Shown one piece after another: positions 35,201 through 43,702 of a stretch of DNA of 64,000 nt. The notes below the pieces were generated by a model that worked only from the letters and a program-made list of their open reading frames with translations, was not told the DNA's origin and ran no database searches. The position numbers and the translations under genes are program-made. Position 1 is the first letter of the stretch; each line of letters opens with the position of its first letter. This DNA comes from Lentilactobacillus fungorum. GTDB taxonomy: Bacteria; Bacillota; Bacilli; Lactobacillales; Lactobacillaceae. The stretch is taken from contig NZ_BNJR01000011.1 of NCBI RefSeq assembly GCF_016860605.1, positions 1-64,000 on the forward strand, written 5' to 3'.

Positions 35201-36186
35201 AGATAGTGATTACAGATACGGCCGAACCGTTAAATCGTGATCTAGCCTATGAAAAAAGAATCATGCGACAAATAGTTGGCGACTCAGCTGATATTGAGAC
35301 TTATACCTATACTGGGAACCGGGAAGAATTGATCTCCGTTATCCAGGATGCAGATGGGATTCTCACTTCATATCTTAAGTTTGATGGCGATCTTCTCCGC
35401 AAATGTCGCAAGCTCAAAGTCATTTCGATTGAAGCCACCGGCTATAATAATATTGATATTGAAGCTGCTAATGAAATGAACACTAAGGTTTGTGTCATTG
35501 CCGAATATTGTACTGAAGAAGTATCCGATTACGTGGTACTAAGTGCGATTGCGATGAATAAGCAATTGAAATATTATACCCATGAAACTGAAGATTTGAA
35601 ACAGTATGAATTTCAACCACCAAAGGCCGTTAAGCGACTAAGTGATTCGACATTTGGCATCATGGGGCTTGGCAAAATCGGCTATCAAGCTGCTAAAAAA
35701 GCCCAAGCATTTGGCATGAACGTCATCGCCTACAGTACCCCACATGCCCAAAAGAGAGCAGCAGAGTTGGGAATTCCATTGGTTTCTAAACAAGACCTGT
35801 TTGAAGAATCCGACTTCATCGCTTTAACAATGCGTCTAACCCCGGAAAACGCTGGAATCCTGAATCAACAAGCGTTTGAGCAAATGAAGAAATCTCCCAT
35901 TATTGTTAATATTGCCCGCGGCGTCATGATCGACGAACAGGCACTCCTCGATGCGCTGAATAACGGTCAAGTTCGCGGAGCTGCATTAGATGTACTGACA
36001 GACGAATCAGCTAACGGGCTTAAATCCAGCCAATTATTAGGAAGAACCGATGTGATGATAACTCCTCATGTTGCCTTTTATTCCGACCAATCACTTGAGG
36101 ATTGCCAACGGATTGCTTCCGAAAATCTGGCGAATGCTTTGACACGGCAAACCGACAAGTTGTTCCGATTAGTAAACGCTGAATAA
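35197..36186 (+). CDS. D-2-hydroxyacid dehydrogenase
   Basis: A 329-residue NAD-dependent D-isomer-specific dehydrogenase. The nucleotide-binding GIMGLGKIGYQAA is near residue 153, the substrate-binding Arg in VNIARGVMIDEQAL near 235, and the catalytic His in MITPHVAFYSDQS near 286. It reduces a 2-keto acid to the D-hydroxy acid. Overlap with the MFS gene and co-occurrence with an aminotransferase suggest amino acid to hydroxy acid conversion, for example to phenyllactate-like products. Confidence 0.86.
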   Translation: MKIVITDTAEPLNRDLAYEKRIMRQIVGDSADIETYTYTGNREELISVIQDADGILTSYLKFDGDLLRKCRKLKVISIEATGYNNIDIEAANEMNTKVCVIAEYCTEEVSDYVVLSAIAMNKQLKYYTHETEDLKQYEFQPPKAVKRLSDSTFGIMGLGKIGYQAAKKAQAFGMNVIAYSTPHAQKRAAELGIPLVSKQDLFEESDFIALTMRLTPENAGILNQQAFEQMKKSPIIVNIARGVMIDEQALLDALNNGQVRGAALDVLTDESANGLKSSQLLGRTDVMITPHVAFYSDQSLEDCQRIASENLANALTRQTDKLFRLVNAE

Positions 36187-36197
36187 TATTTACCCGA

Positions 36198-36246
36198 AAG
36201 AGCATCCCTCGCGTCGTCAGTGACTTTGAGAGATGCTCTTCTATAA
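36198..36246 (+). terminator. Hairpin ending the aminotransferase operon
   Basis: AAGAGCATC at 36198-36206 pairs with GATGCTCTT at 36232-36240. The T-tract is poor (CTATAAT), so it is a weak terminator. Confidence 0.6.
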
Positions 36247-36304
36247 TGTATAGTGCGAATATATCAATACTTGAATAACATATTCAATAAAAATCCCCGA
36301 ATAA

Positions 36305-36356
36305 AAATGAAAAAGGAGGGACCTTTCCACAATGTACTGAAAAGATTCCTCCTTTT
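36305..36356 (-). terminator. Terminator of the aldehyde dehydrogenase gene
   Basis: AAAAGGAGG at 36311-36319 pairs with CCTCCTTTT at 36348-36356. On the minus strand it is followed by TTTTTCATTTTTAT. Confidence 0.8.
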
Positions 36357-36382
36357 CAATTCATTAGATCATTTAAGCTGAG

Positions 36383-37858
36383 CTAACCTTTCGCATTCTC
36401 CGGATGACCCTGCAAGTAAACCGTATGGGTATTCAAGAATTCTTCAATCCCGTGCTTGCCATCATCACCACCGACACCTGATTCCTTCCAGCCAGCATGT
36501 GAGCCGTTCATTGCTTCAAAGTTGAACCGGTTAATGTAAGTCTCACCAGCTTCTAGCTCATTAGCTGCTCGGGCTGCCGTATCAATGTTTTGCGTAAAGA
36601 TTGAGGAAGTTAGCCCATACTTCGTGTCATTAGCCATCTCAATGGCCTCATCTAATGTCTTAAAGGTTAAGATTGGCAAAACGGGGCCAAAAATTTCGTT
36701 TTGGACAATTTCTGAATCTTGTTTGACATTAGTAATTACTGTTGGCTCATAGTAGAACCCATTTTTGATGTTCAGTACGTGTCCGCCGGCGGTGATTTTA
36801 CCACCCGCTTCGACTGCTCGATCAACCATTCCCGACACTTTGTCCAATGCGGCCTGATTGATAAGTGGGCCCATCCCAATGTCTTCATTTTCCATTGGAT
36901 CGCCAACAGTTACTTCAGCCATCTTCTTAGATAACTTTTCAATAACTTCATCAGCAACGTCTTCTTGAACGTAAAGTCGCTCACAGTTATTGCAGATTTG
37001 GCCGTTATTATCGATTCGGGAGTCAATAATGGATTGAACTGCAAAATCAATATCGGCATCCTTGCAAATAATCCCCGGAGCCTTGCCGCCCAATTCAAGT
37101 GAAACCTTAGCCATGTGTTCTGCGGCACCGGCCATTACTCGTTTTCCTGAATTAGTGGAGCCAGTTAAGCTGATAATTCCGATTTTGTCATTCTTAGTCA
37201 ATTCGTCGCCAACGATTGAACCACGGCCAGAAATAATGTTCACAACACCCTTTGGAATTCCGACCTTTTCAACGGTCTTGGCAAACTCAAGCGCTAAGTT
37301 TGGCGTATCTGAACTTGGCTTCAATACGATGGTATTACCGGTTACCAACGCCGGCCCCATCTTTCGGGCAATTAAGAAGAACGGGAAGTTCCAAGGCAAG
37401 ATGCCAGCAGCGACCCCAATTGGTTGCTTGGCAATCATAATATTTTCGTATTTATTATCAGACTGTAAAATTTCGCCTTCATAGGTCCTCGAAGCACTCC
37501 CCATGTAGTCAAAGTAGTCAGCTGAAAATAGAATTTCGGTCATCGCCAACGACTTAATTTTGCCTTGTTCTTCTTGAAGCATTTCAGCAAAGTGATCTTT
37601 GTTCTTACGGATTTCGTTGGCAACATCGTGTAAATATTGCCCTCGAGTAGCGGCAGGAACTTGCTTCCAAGTTTTCTCAGCTTCATAAGCCGCGTCAACT
37701 GCTTCCCGGGCTTCTTCACGACTAGCCTCTGGAACTGTTGAAATCACTTCACCAGTTGCCGGGTTAATGACTGTAATTAAATTGCCTGACTCAGAATCCC
37801 TAAACTCACCATTAATATACATTTGGTAATGCTTACTAGAAACAACATTTTGTGCCAT
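36383..37858 (-). CDS. aldA: Aldehyde dehydrogenase, lactaldehyde/glycolaldehyde type (AldA-like)
   Basis: A 491-residue NAD-dependent aldehyde dehydrogenase. Asn157 (GILPWNFPFF), Glu255 (LELGGKAP) and Cys289 (GQICNNCERLYV) are the catalytic residues. FSADYFDYMG, YEGEILQSD and GETYINRFNFEAMNGSHAGW closely follow E. coli AldA. Possible roles are lactaldehyde oxidation in propanediol/deoxysugar metabolism or clearance of other aldehydes. A consensus cre lies upstream. The 3' end of a second copy survives as a relic at 38352-38460. Confidence 0.88.
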   Translation of the reverse strand: MAQNVVSSKHYQMYINGEFRDSESGNLITVINPATGEVISTVPEASREEAREAVDAAYEAEKTWKQVPAATRGQYLHDVANEIRKNKDHFAEMLQEEQGKIKSLAMTEILFSADYFDYMGSASRTYEGEILQSDNKYENIMIAKQPIGVAAGILPWNFPFFLIARKMGPALVTGNTIVLKPSSDTPNLALEFAKTVEKVGIPKGVVNIISGRGSIVGDELTKNDKIGIISLTGSTNSGKRVMAGAAEHMAKVSLELGGKAPGIICKDADIDFAVQSIIDSRIDNNGQICNNCERLYVQEDVADEVIEKLSKKMAEVTVGDPMENEDIGMGPLINQAALDKVSGMVDRAVEAGGKITAGGHVLNIKNGFYYEPTVITNVKQDSEIVQNEIFGPVLPILTFKTLDEAIEMANDTKYGLTSSIFTQNIDTAARAANELEAGETYINRFNFEAMNGSHAGWKESGVGGDDGKHGIEEFLNTHTVYLQGHPENAKG

Positions 37859-38041
37859 AATGAATTTGCTTCCTTTCCATATGAACTATCACGATAATCC
37901 ATTTACGAACTATAGCAACGGGGAACCGCCATTAACACTAACAATTCAGTTTTTAATATTCCTTCCAGAAACAACAGTCCAATTAAATCCTTATTCGAGC
38001 AAATGTTGATTTGACAATTGCCGCTATGCTCATCTTTCGGA

Positions 38042-38056
38042 TGATAGCGCTTTCAA
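38042..38056 (-). promoter_or_regulatory. Consensus cre upstream of aldA
   Basis: The minus strand reads TTGAAAGCGCTATCA, matching every defined base of the cre consensus. It is about 185 bases before the aldA start; where it sits relative to the promoter is unresolved. Confidence 0.75.
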
Positions 38057-38231
38057 TAAAGCGATTTTTAAGTCATTGGGCCACGCTTCCCTTCTATTAC
38101 GGCTTGTGAATTAAACCAAGTAACAGGCTAGAAAATCCAATCAAACAACTAACTAATTCGATGCTTTCATTTTATTAGAATTTGAAAAATAAACAAGTAA
38201 TTAGCTTTCTAATTTTCAAGTAGCATTAATC

Positions 38232-38320
38232 ACAAAAAAAACACCCTCAATCTAGCGGTTCCTCAAGGCTATCAGACTAACTTTGCCTTTGAGTATACGT
38301 TTTACTTATTGAGAGTGTTT
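38232..38320 (-). terminator. Long nested-hairpin terminator (minus strand)
   Basis: AAACACCCTCAAT at 38239-38251 pairs with ATTGAGAGTGTTT at 38308-38320. An inner CTCAAGGC/GCCTTTGAG helix fills the loop. The minus strand ends in TTTTTTTT, so it stops transcripts from the alcohol dehydrogenase side. Confidence 0.8.
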
Positions 38321-38351
38321 CTTATTTTCTATTAGTTCTTAACCAAACCCA

Positions 38352-38460
38352 GCCACTTACCTTTTCAGGATCCCCCTGCAGGTAACTAACGTGGGTTCTC
38401 AAAATACTTTGATACCATAGCGATCATCGCATCACCGGCACCTAATTTGTGGACACTATT
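38352..38460 (-). pseudogene. Relic of the 3' end of a second aldehyde dehydrogenase gene
   Basis: The minus strand matches the end of the aldA gene: GGTGCCGGT and GATG, then AACCCACGTTAGTTACCTGC, then AGGG, ATCC and GAAAA align base for base with the codons for the aldA C-terminus GVGGDDGKHG..NTHTVYLQGHPEN. Frameshifts and stops (TAG in place of a valine codon region) break it. The rest of the gene is gone. Confidence 0.7.
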
Positions 38461-38522
38461 CACGGGTTCACAGTGACGGCATTGATATCGATGATCGACA
38501 TGACTATTTTGCTGGTACGCAA

Positions 38523-39644
38523 TTATTCACCCGGTTTGTAATCCTGGTCAATCACTAAGACTGGCTTAATGGTCTTGCCGCTAACTGAATCCGCGTTGGC
38601 TTGGTTAATGTCTTCAAATTTGTAGAACTTCTCGGTCTTATCAAAGTCAAACATTCCTAATTGATAGAACCGAATCAACCGTGGTACATCAACTTGCGGG
38701 ATTGAGTCACCCATGTTAACACCGACAACCTTACGATCGCTAGTGCAAAGGTCGTTCCAAGTATCCAAATCAATGTGTTGGTCAGTCACCGCAATCGTAG
38801 CAGTGGTCCCACCTTGAGCCAATGCTTGAATCGAGTCTTCCATGACTTTCTTAACGCCGGTGGTATCAACTGCATAGTCCACACCATGGCCGTCAGTCAG
38901 ATCCTGGATAGCTTTAACGGCATCTTGGTCTTTACTGTTAATTGTATCAGTAGCACCTAATTCTTTAGCTAACTTCAACCGTGAAGGAACGATATCGACA
39001 GCGATTACCTTTGTGCAGCCAGAAATCCGGCCAGCCATCATAGCAGCTAACCCAACCGCACCAGTTCCAAAGACCGCAATTGTCGAACCCGGTTCTGGCT
39101 TCAAGGTGTTAAAGACGGTGCCACTGCCAGTCACGTAGCCACAACCAAGAGGACCTAATTCCCGTAAGTCCAAATCCTTAGGCACCTTAACGGCGTTCCG
39201 TTCGCGCACGACTGTTGTTGTCGTAAACGATGATTGGTCAAACATGTCGGCAACATCATGCCCATTTTCAGTAAAGTGAGCACTCCCATCAGGACGAACC
39301 CCTGACAGGTTATTTGCGGCGTAGTTCAAACATTGAGTTGGAATCCCCTTTAGGCAATTAATGCAGTTGCCGCAACCATAAAACGACATCACAACGTGAT
39401 CGCCGGGCTTGAAGTTCTTAACTTCAGGGCCAACCTTTTCAACAATGCCAGAACCTTCATGACCTAAAATGATTGGATATCCAATTTCGGCGGTTCCTTT
39501 TCTCAGTGCTTCGTCTGAATGGCAAATGCCACTGGCAACCATATGAACTTGTAAGTCGTCAGCCTGCATATCAGCTAATTCAACATCATCTTTAATCTCG
39601 AAGTTTCCGCCTTTTTCACTAACAACCGCTGCTTTGATCCGCAT
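38523..39644 (-). CDS. Zinc-dependent alcohol dehydrogenase (class III / aryl-alcohol type)
   Basis: A 373-residue medium-chain dehydrogenase. The catalytic zinc ligands are in SGICHSDEAL and GHEGSGIVEKVG (HE pair), and the structural zinc cysteines in CGNCINCLKGIPTQC. The Rossmann motif FGTGAVGLAAMMAG is near residue 195 with VDIVPSRLKLAKELG, where the Asp favours NAD. Preferred start is ATG 39644, eight bases after GGAG; the in-frame GTG at 39650 is too close. Its neighbours suggest alcohol/aldehyde interconversion. Confidence 0.88.
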   Translation of the reverse strand: MRIKAAVVSEKGGNFEIKDDVELADMQADDLQVHMVASGICHSDEALRKGTAEIGYPIILGHEGSGIVEKVGPEVKNFKPGDHVVMSFYGCGNCINCLKGIPTQCLNYAANNLSGVRPDGSAHFTENGHDVADMFDQSSFTTTTVVRERNAVKVPKDLDLRELGPLGCGYVTGSGTVFNTLKPEPGSTIAVFGTGAVGLAAMMAGRISGCTKVIAVDIVPSRLKLAKELGATDTINSKDQDAVKAIQDLTDGHGVDYAVDTTGVKKVMEDSIQALAQGGTTATIAVTDQHIDLDTWNDLCTSDRKVVGVNMGDSIPQVDVPRLIRFYQLGMFDFDKTEKFYKFEDINQANADSVSGKTIKPVLVIDQDYKPGE

Positions 39645-39782
39645 AATCACATCTCCAGTAAATTTATTTGTTAATCATTGAGCAATTTTAAGAAAAAGAA
39701 AAGCCAATCAATTCAGCATTAAGAACCAATAAATGAACCATATCATTAATCTTTCTAAAAAGCTTCATCATCAGCCATTTCC

Positions 39783-39797
39783 TATAACCGCTTACAA
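39783..39797 (-). promoter_or_regulatory. cre-like site upstream of the alcohol dehydrogenase
   Basis: The minus strand reads TTGTAAGCGGTTATA, one mismatch from the cre consensus (T for C at position 14). It is about 140 bases before the alcohol dehydrogenase start. Confidence 0.45.
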
Positions 39798-39917
39798 CTT
39801 CAATTATAAGCGTATTTTTACTAAAATCAACTACGGGTTGGTTTGAATTTCACTTATGATTATTTGGAAATTATTTTAACTGCGTTTAGCTTTTAACTTG
39901 TGAAGAATCAGCACAAT

Positions 39918-41096
39918 TTAATGCCAGTTCTCCCAAGTTGGATTGGTTAATAAGCGAACTCGCAACATTTCATCAATCCCATTTAATTCCGCCAGCATTT
40001 GATCGGCAGTTTGTTGGGAAATGGCAGTTAGGTCCGTATTGACAATTGTATAGGCATATCCCGCCCGGGTATTGCCCATCATCTCTTTGACTGGAACACC
40101 ATAATGGTTCACAATATCGTTTACATCAGCCCATAAACTCTCCCGGGCGTACGAAAAGAAGGTCAGCCGCTGCGGACTTGTAAACGGCAAGTCCACTTGC
40201 GGAAAATTAACCGACCGCCGAACCGTTCCATATTCCAAAAAATCAAGTAAGTTTTGCAGAATTGTGTTGGCCGAATGAGTTAAAGCTTCAATGGTATTGC
40301 CGCCAAGATGCGGTAACAGCGTAATATTTGGATGATTCTGCAGCTCGGCAGTTGGGAAATCGCTAATGTAGCCGGCAATCTCGTTATGATCCAACGCAGT
40401 AAGCAATGCCTGGTTATCCACGATATCTCCCCGACCAAAGTTGAGTAAATAAGCAGTGTCCCGCATTTTTTCAAAACTAGCCGTGGATAACATCCCTTTG
40501 GTTTCGTTTGTCAGCGGCAGCAATACCACCACAAAATCGGCGACCTCCAAAACTTCATTCAGATCTTCAAATTGCTGGACATGGCGTAAGTTCTTGCGGC
40601 TGCGGTTATAGCCAATCACCTGCATGCCCATGTGATAACAGGCATCTGCTAGTCGCTGGCCAATGGTTCCTAACCCCAATATGCCAATTGTTCGGCCATA
40701 AAGTTCCTCGCCGATAAAATCGCCACGCTTGGCTTCAGCAGCTTCTTGGAGGCTTTGACCATCAGAAGCGGTTAAATTTTCCGTCATCTCAATGGCTGCA
40801 TTTAACGGACGAACGCAACGAAACAGCGCTTGAACGATTAACTCCTTAACCGCATTGGCGTTAACACCTGGCGTATTAAAAACAGCTGTGCCATTTTGAG
40901 TACAGGCTTCCAAGTTAATCGTATTCACGCCGGTTCCCGCCCGGGCAATGACTAAGAGGCGGTCTGAAATTAAGTGACTATCAACATGAGAACTTCTCAC
41001 CAAAATCGCATCGGGCGTATCCGTATTGGATTCTTTGAAAACATCGCCAGCAAAGTCGGTGAGGTCAAACCGATCAATCGTTTTTACTTCAAACAT
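39918..41096 (-). CDS. serA: D-3-phosphoglycerate dehydrogenase-like protein
   Basis: A 392-residue D-2-hydroxyacid dehydrogenase. ILVRSSHVDS, VIARAGTGVNTINL and GILGLGTIGQRLADACYHMG near residue 145 fit the SerA type, with FGRGDIVDNQALL (Arg) and LPHLGGNTIEA (His). The C-terminal about 80 residues form an ACT-like tail (YAYTIVNTDL). No serB or serC is nearby, so use in serine synthesis is likely but not shown. The SD is AAAGGAG. It is divergent from the acetyltransferase. Confidence 0.8.
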   Translation of the reverse strand: MFEVKTIDRFDLTDFAGDVFKESNTDTPDAILVRSSHVDSHLISDRLLVIARAGTGVNTINLEACTQNGTAVFNTPGVNANAVKELIVQALFRCVRPLNAAIEMTENLTASDGQSLQEAAEAKRGDFIGEELYGRTIGILGLGTIGQRLADACYHMGMQVIGYNRSRKNLRHVQQFEDLNEVLEVADFVVVLLPLTNETKGMLSTASFEKMRDTAYLLNFGRGDIVDNQALLTALDHNEIAGYISDFPTAELQNHPNITLLPHLGGNTIEALTHSANTILQNLLDFLEYGTVRRSVNFPQVDLPFTSPQRLTFFSYARESLWADVNDIVNHYGVPVKEMMGNTRAGYAYTIVNTDLTAISQQTADQMLAELNGIDEMLRVRLLTNPTWENWH

Positions 41097-41182
41097 TTTT
41101 TGAGCTCCTTTTAACTATATCTTTACTAAACATATTATAATGGACAAATAGAAAAAGATCTCGGAGAAAGAGGCATGATAAT

Positions 41183-41812
41183 ATGCATATTGATTTCGTT
41201 AAATTATCAAAAGACAAGCCAACCATTGGCAAAGGGACACAAACTAAGAACACAACGTTTGGTGAATGGGTAGAAATTGGCAGTAGTAATTTAATCGATA
41301 ACAGCACCATTGGTGATTACACGTACACCGGCCAATACTGTTTCATTCAAAACAGCGATTTAAAAAAATTCATTAGTATGGCCGCAATGATTCGAATTGG
41401 CCCAACCAACCATCCTTACGACCGAGCCGCCCAACACATTTCCTTTTACAATGGCGGCGCCTACGGGTTTGGCCATCCTGACACCGAATTCTTGGAACAT
41501 CGAAAAACGATTCGGACCACAATTGGCAATGATGTTTGGATTGGCCACGGCGTGATTATCCAAGCCGGCGTGACTGTTGGCAATGGCGCGGTAATCGGTT
41601 CTGGTGCAGTTGTCACGAAAGACGTTGCTCCGTATACCATCGTCGGGGGTGTCCCTGCCAAACCAATTAAGGACCGCTTCGCCGATGAAGTCAAGGCTGA
41701 CTTACAAAAAATTGCTTGGTGGGATTGGTCAAGAGAAGATTTGGAGAAATATTACTTAGACTTTAGACTACCAGTTAACGAATTTATCGATAAGCATTTA
41801 CCAACTAAATAG
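41183..41812 (+). CDS. Hexapeptide-repeat acetyltransferase (CatB/Vat-like)
   Basis: A 209-residue left-handed beta-helix acyltransferase of the xenobiotic (XAT) class. RIGPTNHPYDRAAQHISFYNGG holds the catalytic His, followed by IGNDVWIGHGVIIQAGVTVGNGAVIGSGAVVTKD and the IVGGVPAKPIKDRF end. Relatives acetylate chloramphenicol or streptogramins, but many act on unknown small molecules, so a resistance role should not be assumed. Confidence 0.82.
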   Translation: MHIDFVKLSKDKPTIGKGTQTKNTTFGEWVEIGSSNLIDNSTIGDYTYTGQYCFIQNSDLKKFISMAAMIRIGPTNHPYDRAAQHISFYNGGAYGFGHPDTEFLEHRKTIRTTIGNDVWIGHGVIIQAGVTVGNGAVIGSGAVVTKDVAPYTIVGGVPAKPIKDRFADEVKADLQKIAWWDWSREDLEKYYLDFRLPVNEFIDKHLPTK

Positions 41813-41817
41813 CAAAT

Positions 41818-41863
41818 AGGCGTTGTGTTGAAATCATCAGTTTCAATGCAGCGCCTGTTTTGT
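41818..41863 (+). terminator. Rho-independent terminator after the acetyltransferase
   Basis: AGGCGTTGTGTTGAAA pairs with TTTCAATGCAGCGCCT (one mismatch), followed by GTTTTGTT. Confidence 0.85.
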
Positions 41864-41899
41864 TGTTGTGAGAATTTGTAAACTTTAACCAATCTCATG

Positions 41900-42065
41900 T
41901 CAATTTTGATTAAGCAGCCGCCTAACTAACCAGCCACCCACAAAGATCAATCCCGAAATGACGACCGCCAAGAGAAACATGTTCTGATAAGCCTGCTGTG
42001 CAATATCATAAAATTTTGCTAACACGTTGTCTTGGCTGCCGGCGGTTGAATTTAACAATCTTCGT
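41900..42065 (-). pseudogene. 3' fragment of an EmrB/LmrB-type MFS transporter gene
   Basis: The minus strand reads STAGSQDNVLAKFYDIAQQA then YQNMFLLAVVISGLIFVGGW, LVRRLLNQN and a TGA at 41900. This is the last loop, last membrane helix and basic tail of a DHA2 exporter. A stop is met just upstream and no earlier part of the gene is present. It is a deletion relic. Confidence 0.7.
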
Positions 42066-42190
42066 TAATACGACTTTTTTGCGGACGTGCTTTCAAATTT
42101 CATTTTATCGGGAGAATTCTATTTAAGACCGTCAATTTTTGCTATAATTGGTTGGTATACTAACGAACAGTTCATATTGGAGGAACGAAC

Positions 42191-42784
42191 ATGTCTGACG
42201 AAAAGACCAAGTCGTGTGTTATGTGTGGCAAAACAATCCCGGCATACGCAAATTTTTGCCCCTATTGCGGTGCTAAACAACCTTGGCTTGAAGAAGATGA
42301 AGTAAGTGATACGCGTGTCGAAAAAATTTTAAAGTGGTATGAAAAGCCGCTTGGAAAGTTAATCAGCTTAGTTGTCGTTTTTTTAGTCATCCTAGCCGTC
42401 GGCAGCTCCTGCAGTCTTCAAGATGGCCCTAGCCACACAAAGGTTGAACGGGAGTTGAATCAGTATTTGTTTAACGCTCAGAAGAAAACGGTCTATGGTA
42501 AAGATCCCAGTATTAAAGTTGACAAAAATAAAGGGATTACGATTAAGATCGCTAAGAACAACCAAGCCATTAGAGACCTAAAAAATGGCAAGCCAGCCAA
42601 ATGGAATGTCTTAGTTAAAAAACTAAAAAACCGTTCTCGGGCCTTCAATGGCGTTTACGCTAACAAGAAATATTCTGATATGAAGGTTAAAACCAAGAAA
42701 GTTAAGGGCGGTCCCAAACAAACATTACTGAAAGTTAATTTAGGAAAGGTAACGTATAACGTCGGCGATAAATATGCAAAGTAA
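42191..42784 (+). CDS. Zinc-ribbon membrane protein
   Basis: A 197-residue protein with an N-terminal zinc ribbon (CVMCGKTIPAYANFCPYCGAKQ, two CxxC pairs), one membrane helix at about 55-75 (LISLVVVFLVILAVGSSC) and a Lys-rich extracellular domain. Zinc_ribbon_2-type lactobacillal proteins of this layout have no assigned function. The SD is GGAGG. Confidence 0.75.
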   Translation: MSDEKTKSCVMCGKTIPAYANFCPYCGAKQPWLEEDEVSDTRVEKILKWYEKPLGKLISLVVVFLVILAVGSSCSLQDGPSHTKVERELNQYLFNAQKKTVYGKDPSIKVDKNKGITIKIAKNNQAIRDLKNGKPAKWNVLVKKLKNRSRAFNGVYANKKYSDMKVKTKKVKGGPKQTLLKVNLGKVTYNVGDKYAK

Positions 42785-42889
42785 GCTGAATCATAACGAC
42801 AGTCGAACTAAATAGCCCCGCTTGCTTCAAATCCGTGCTATGCTCAAACCATCATCACTATAGTTAAAAAAGTCAACAAGGTGGTTCAA

Positions 42890-43393
42890 ATGGCAGACAC
42901 TAAAAGTGGCGTTCAAATTTATCACGAATTATTTGGCACGGAGGTTCACGATCCGCGAATTATGTTTGAAATGTTGACGGTCAACGTCTTTCAACCTGGC
43001 CTTAACTGGCGGGTGGCGGCTAGTAAAATCCCCGTTTTTGATAAAGTTTTCAAGCATTTTGACGTTCACCTAATCGCTAACTTTACCGAAATGGATCTCG
43101 AAGCCCTCGAAGAAAATCCAGAAATGATTCGCAATCCCCGCAAAATTAAAGCCGTCGTCCAAAACGCGCGGGCCACGGTTAATTTATCGCCCGAGTTTAA
43201 AGACTTAGCTGATTATTTATGGTCATTTAAACCAACTAACGCCATCGTCGAAGGCCCCTTGGGTCATGACGCCCACGGCCTAGGCGCCAAAGTTGCCAAG
43301 GATATGAAAAAGCGCGGTTTTACCTTTGTGGGGCCAACCACCATGGAATTATTACTAGTTGGTACCGGCATCTTAAAACATCAAGAAAACTAA
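42890..43393 (+). CDS. tag: DNA-3-methyladenine glycosylase I-like protein
   Basis: A 167-residue HhH-superfamily base excision enzyme of the Tag family. FEMLTVNVFQPGLNWRVAASK is the conserved substrate-pocket region and NPRKIKAVVQNARA the following helix. In classic Tag the N-terminal CxW and C-terminal HxxxC/H zinc residues are present; here they are not evident, so this may be a divergent member. ATG 42890 has AAGGTGG. Confidence 0.75.
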   Translation: MADTKSGVQIYHELFGTEVHDPRIMFEMLTVNVFQPGLNWRVAASKIPVFDKVFKHFDVHLIANFTEMDLEALEENPEMIRNPRKIKAVVQNARATVNLSPEFKDLADYLWSFKPTNAIVEGPLGHDAHGLGAKVAKDMKKRGFTFVGPTTMELLLVGTGILKHQEN

Positions 43394-43395
43394 AT

Positions 43396-43454
43396 AAAGT
43401 GGCTGGGGCGATTAAGGCGCATGCGCATCTTAATCATCCCAGCCACTTTTATTT
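43396..43454 (+). terminator. Strong terminator after the Tag-like gene
   Basis: AAAGTGGCTGGG pairs with CCCAGCCACTTTT, and an inner GATTAAG..CTTAATC stem extends it. Confidence 0.9.
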
Positions 43455-43702
43455 AAGCAATTTTGGCTGCCATCGTTGCCGCCGTCAGCCGCTGAACCTT
43501 TCCCTTCACTTGGAAAAAGGCCTCACACAATTGCTGTAATGCTGCCATTGCTTCTGTTGAACGGACAGCTTGTTCTTGATTAATTGATTCAATAACTAAA
43601 AGCAGTTTGAATGTGATTATCAATTCCTTGAAGTGTCATCACCTCAATTTGGATCTCAGGAAACAAATCAACAACGGCTTGGTCCAAAATCATTTTCTTC
43701 AT
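43453..43702 (-). pseudogene. Broken B3/B4-domain gene fragment
   Basis: The minus strand from ATG 43702 reads MKKMILDQAVVDLFPEIQIE then VMTLQGIDNHIQ, the start of a B3/B4 (phenylalanyl-tRNA synthetase-like) domain protein, and hits TGA at 43589. In the next frame an open stretch (VIESINQEQAVRSTEAMAAL onward) runs to 43453 but looks unrelated. So the gene is frameshifted and truncated. Confidence 0.55.

Larger units (their letters stand above)
37859..38522. other. Region between aldehyde and alcohol dehydrogenase genes
   Basis: These 664 bases hold the aldA control region with its cre, the nested hairpin terminator of the upstream genes, and a relic of an aldehyde dehydrogenase gene. I see no intact ORF. 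Confidence 0.6.
41813..42190. other. Region with terminator and transporter relic
   Basis: It holds the acetyltransferase terminator, the tail of an MFS drug transporter gene on the minus strand, and a promoter region for the zinc-ribbon gene. Confidence 0.6.

Noticed and set aside
41183-41812. Chloramphenicol or streptogramin resistance gene
   Set aside because: The fold matches that class, but the same subfamily contains many enzymes of unknown substrate and there is no mobile or resistance context.
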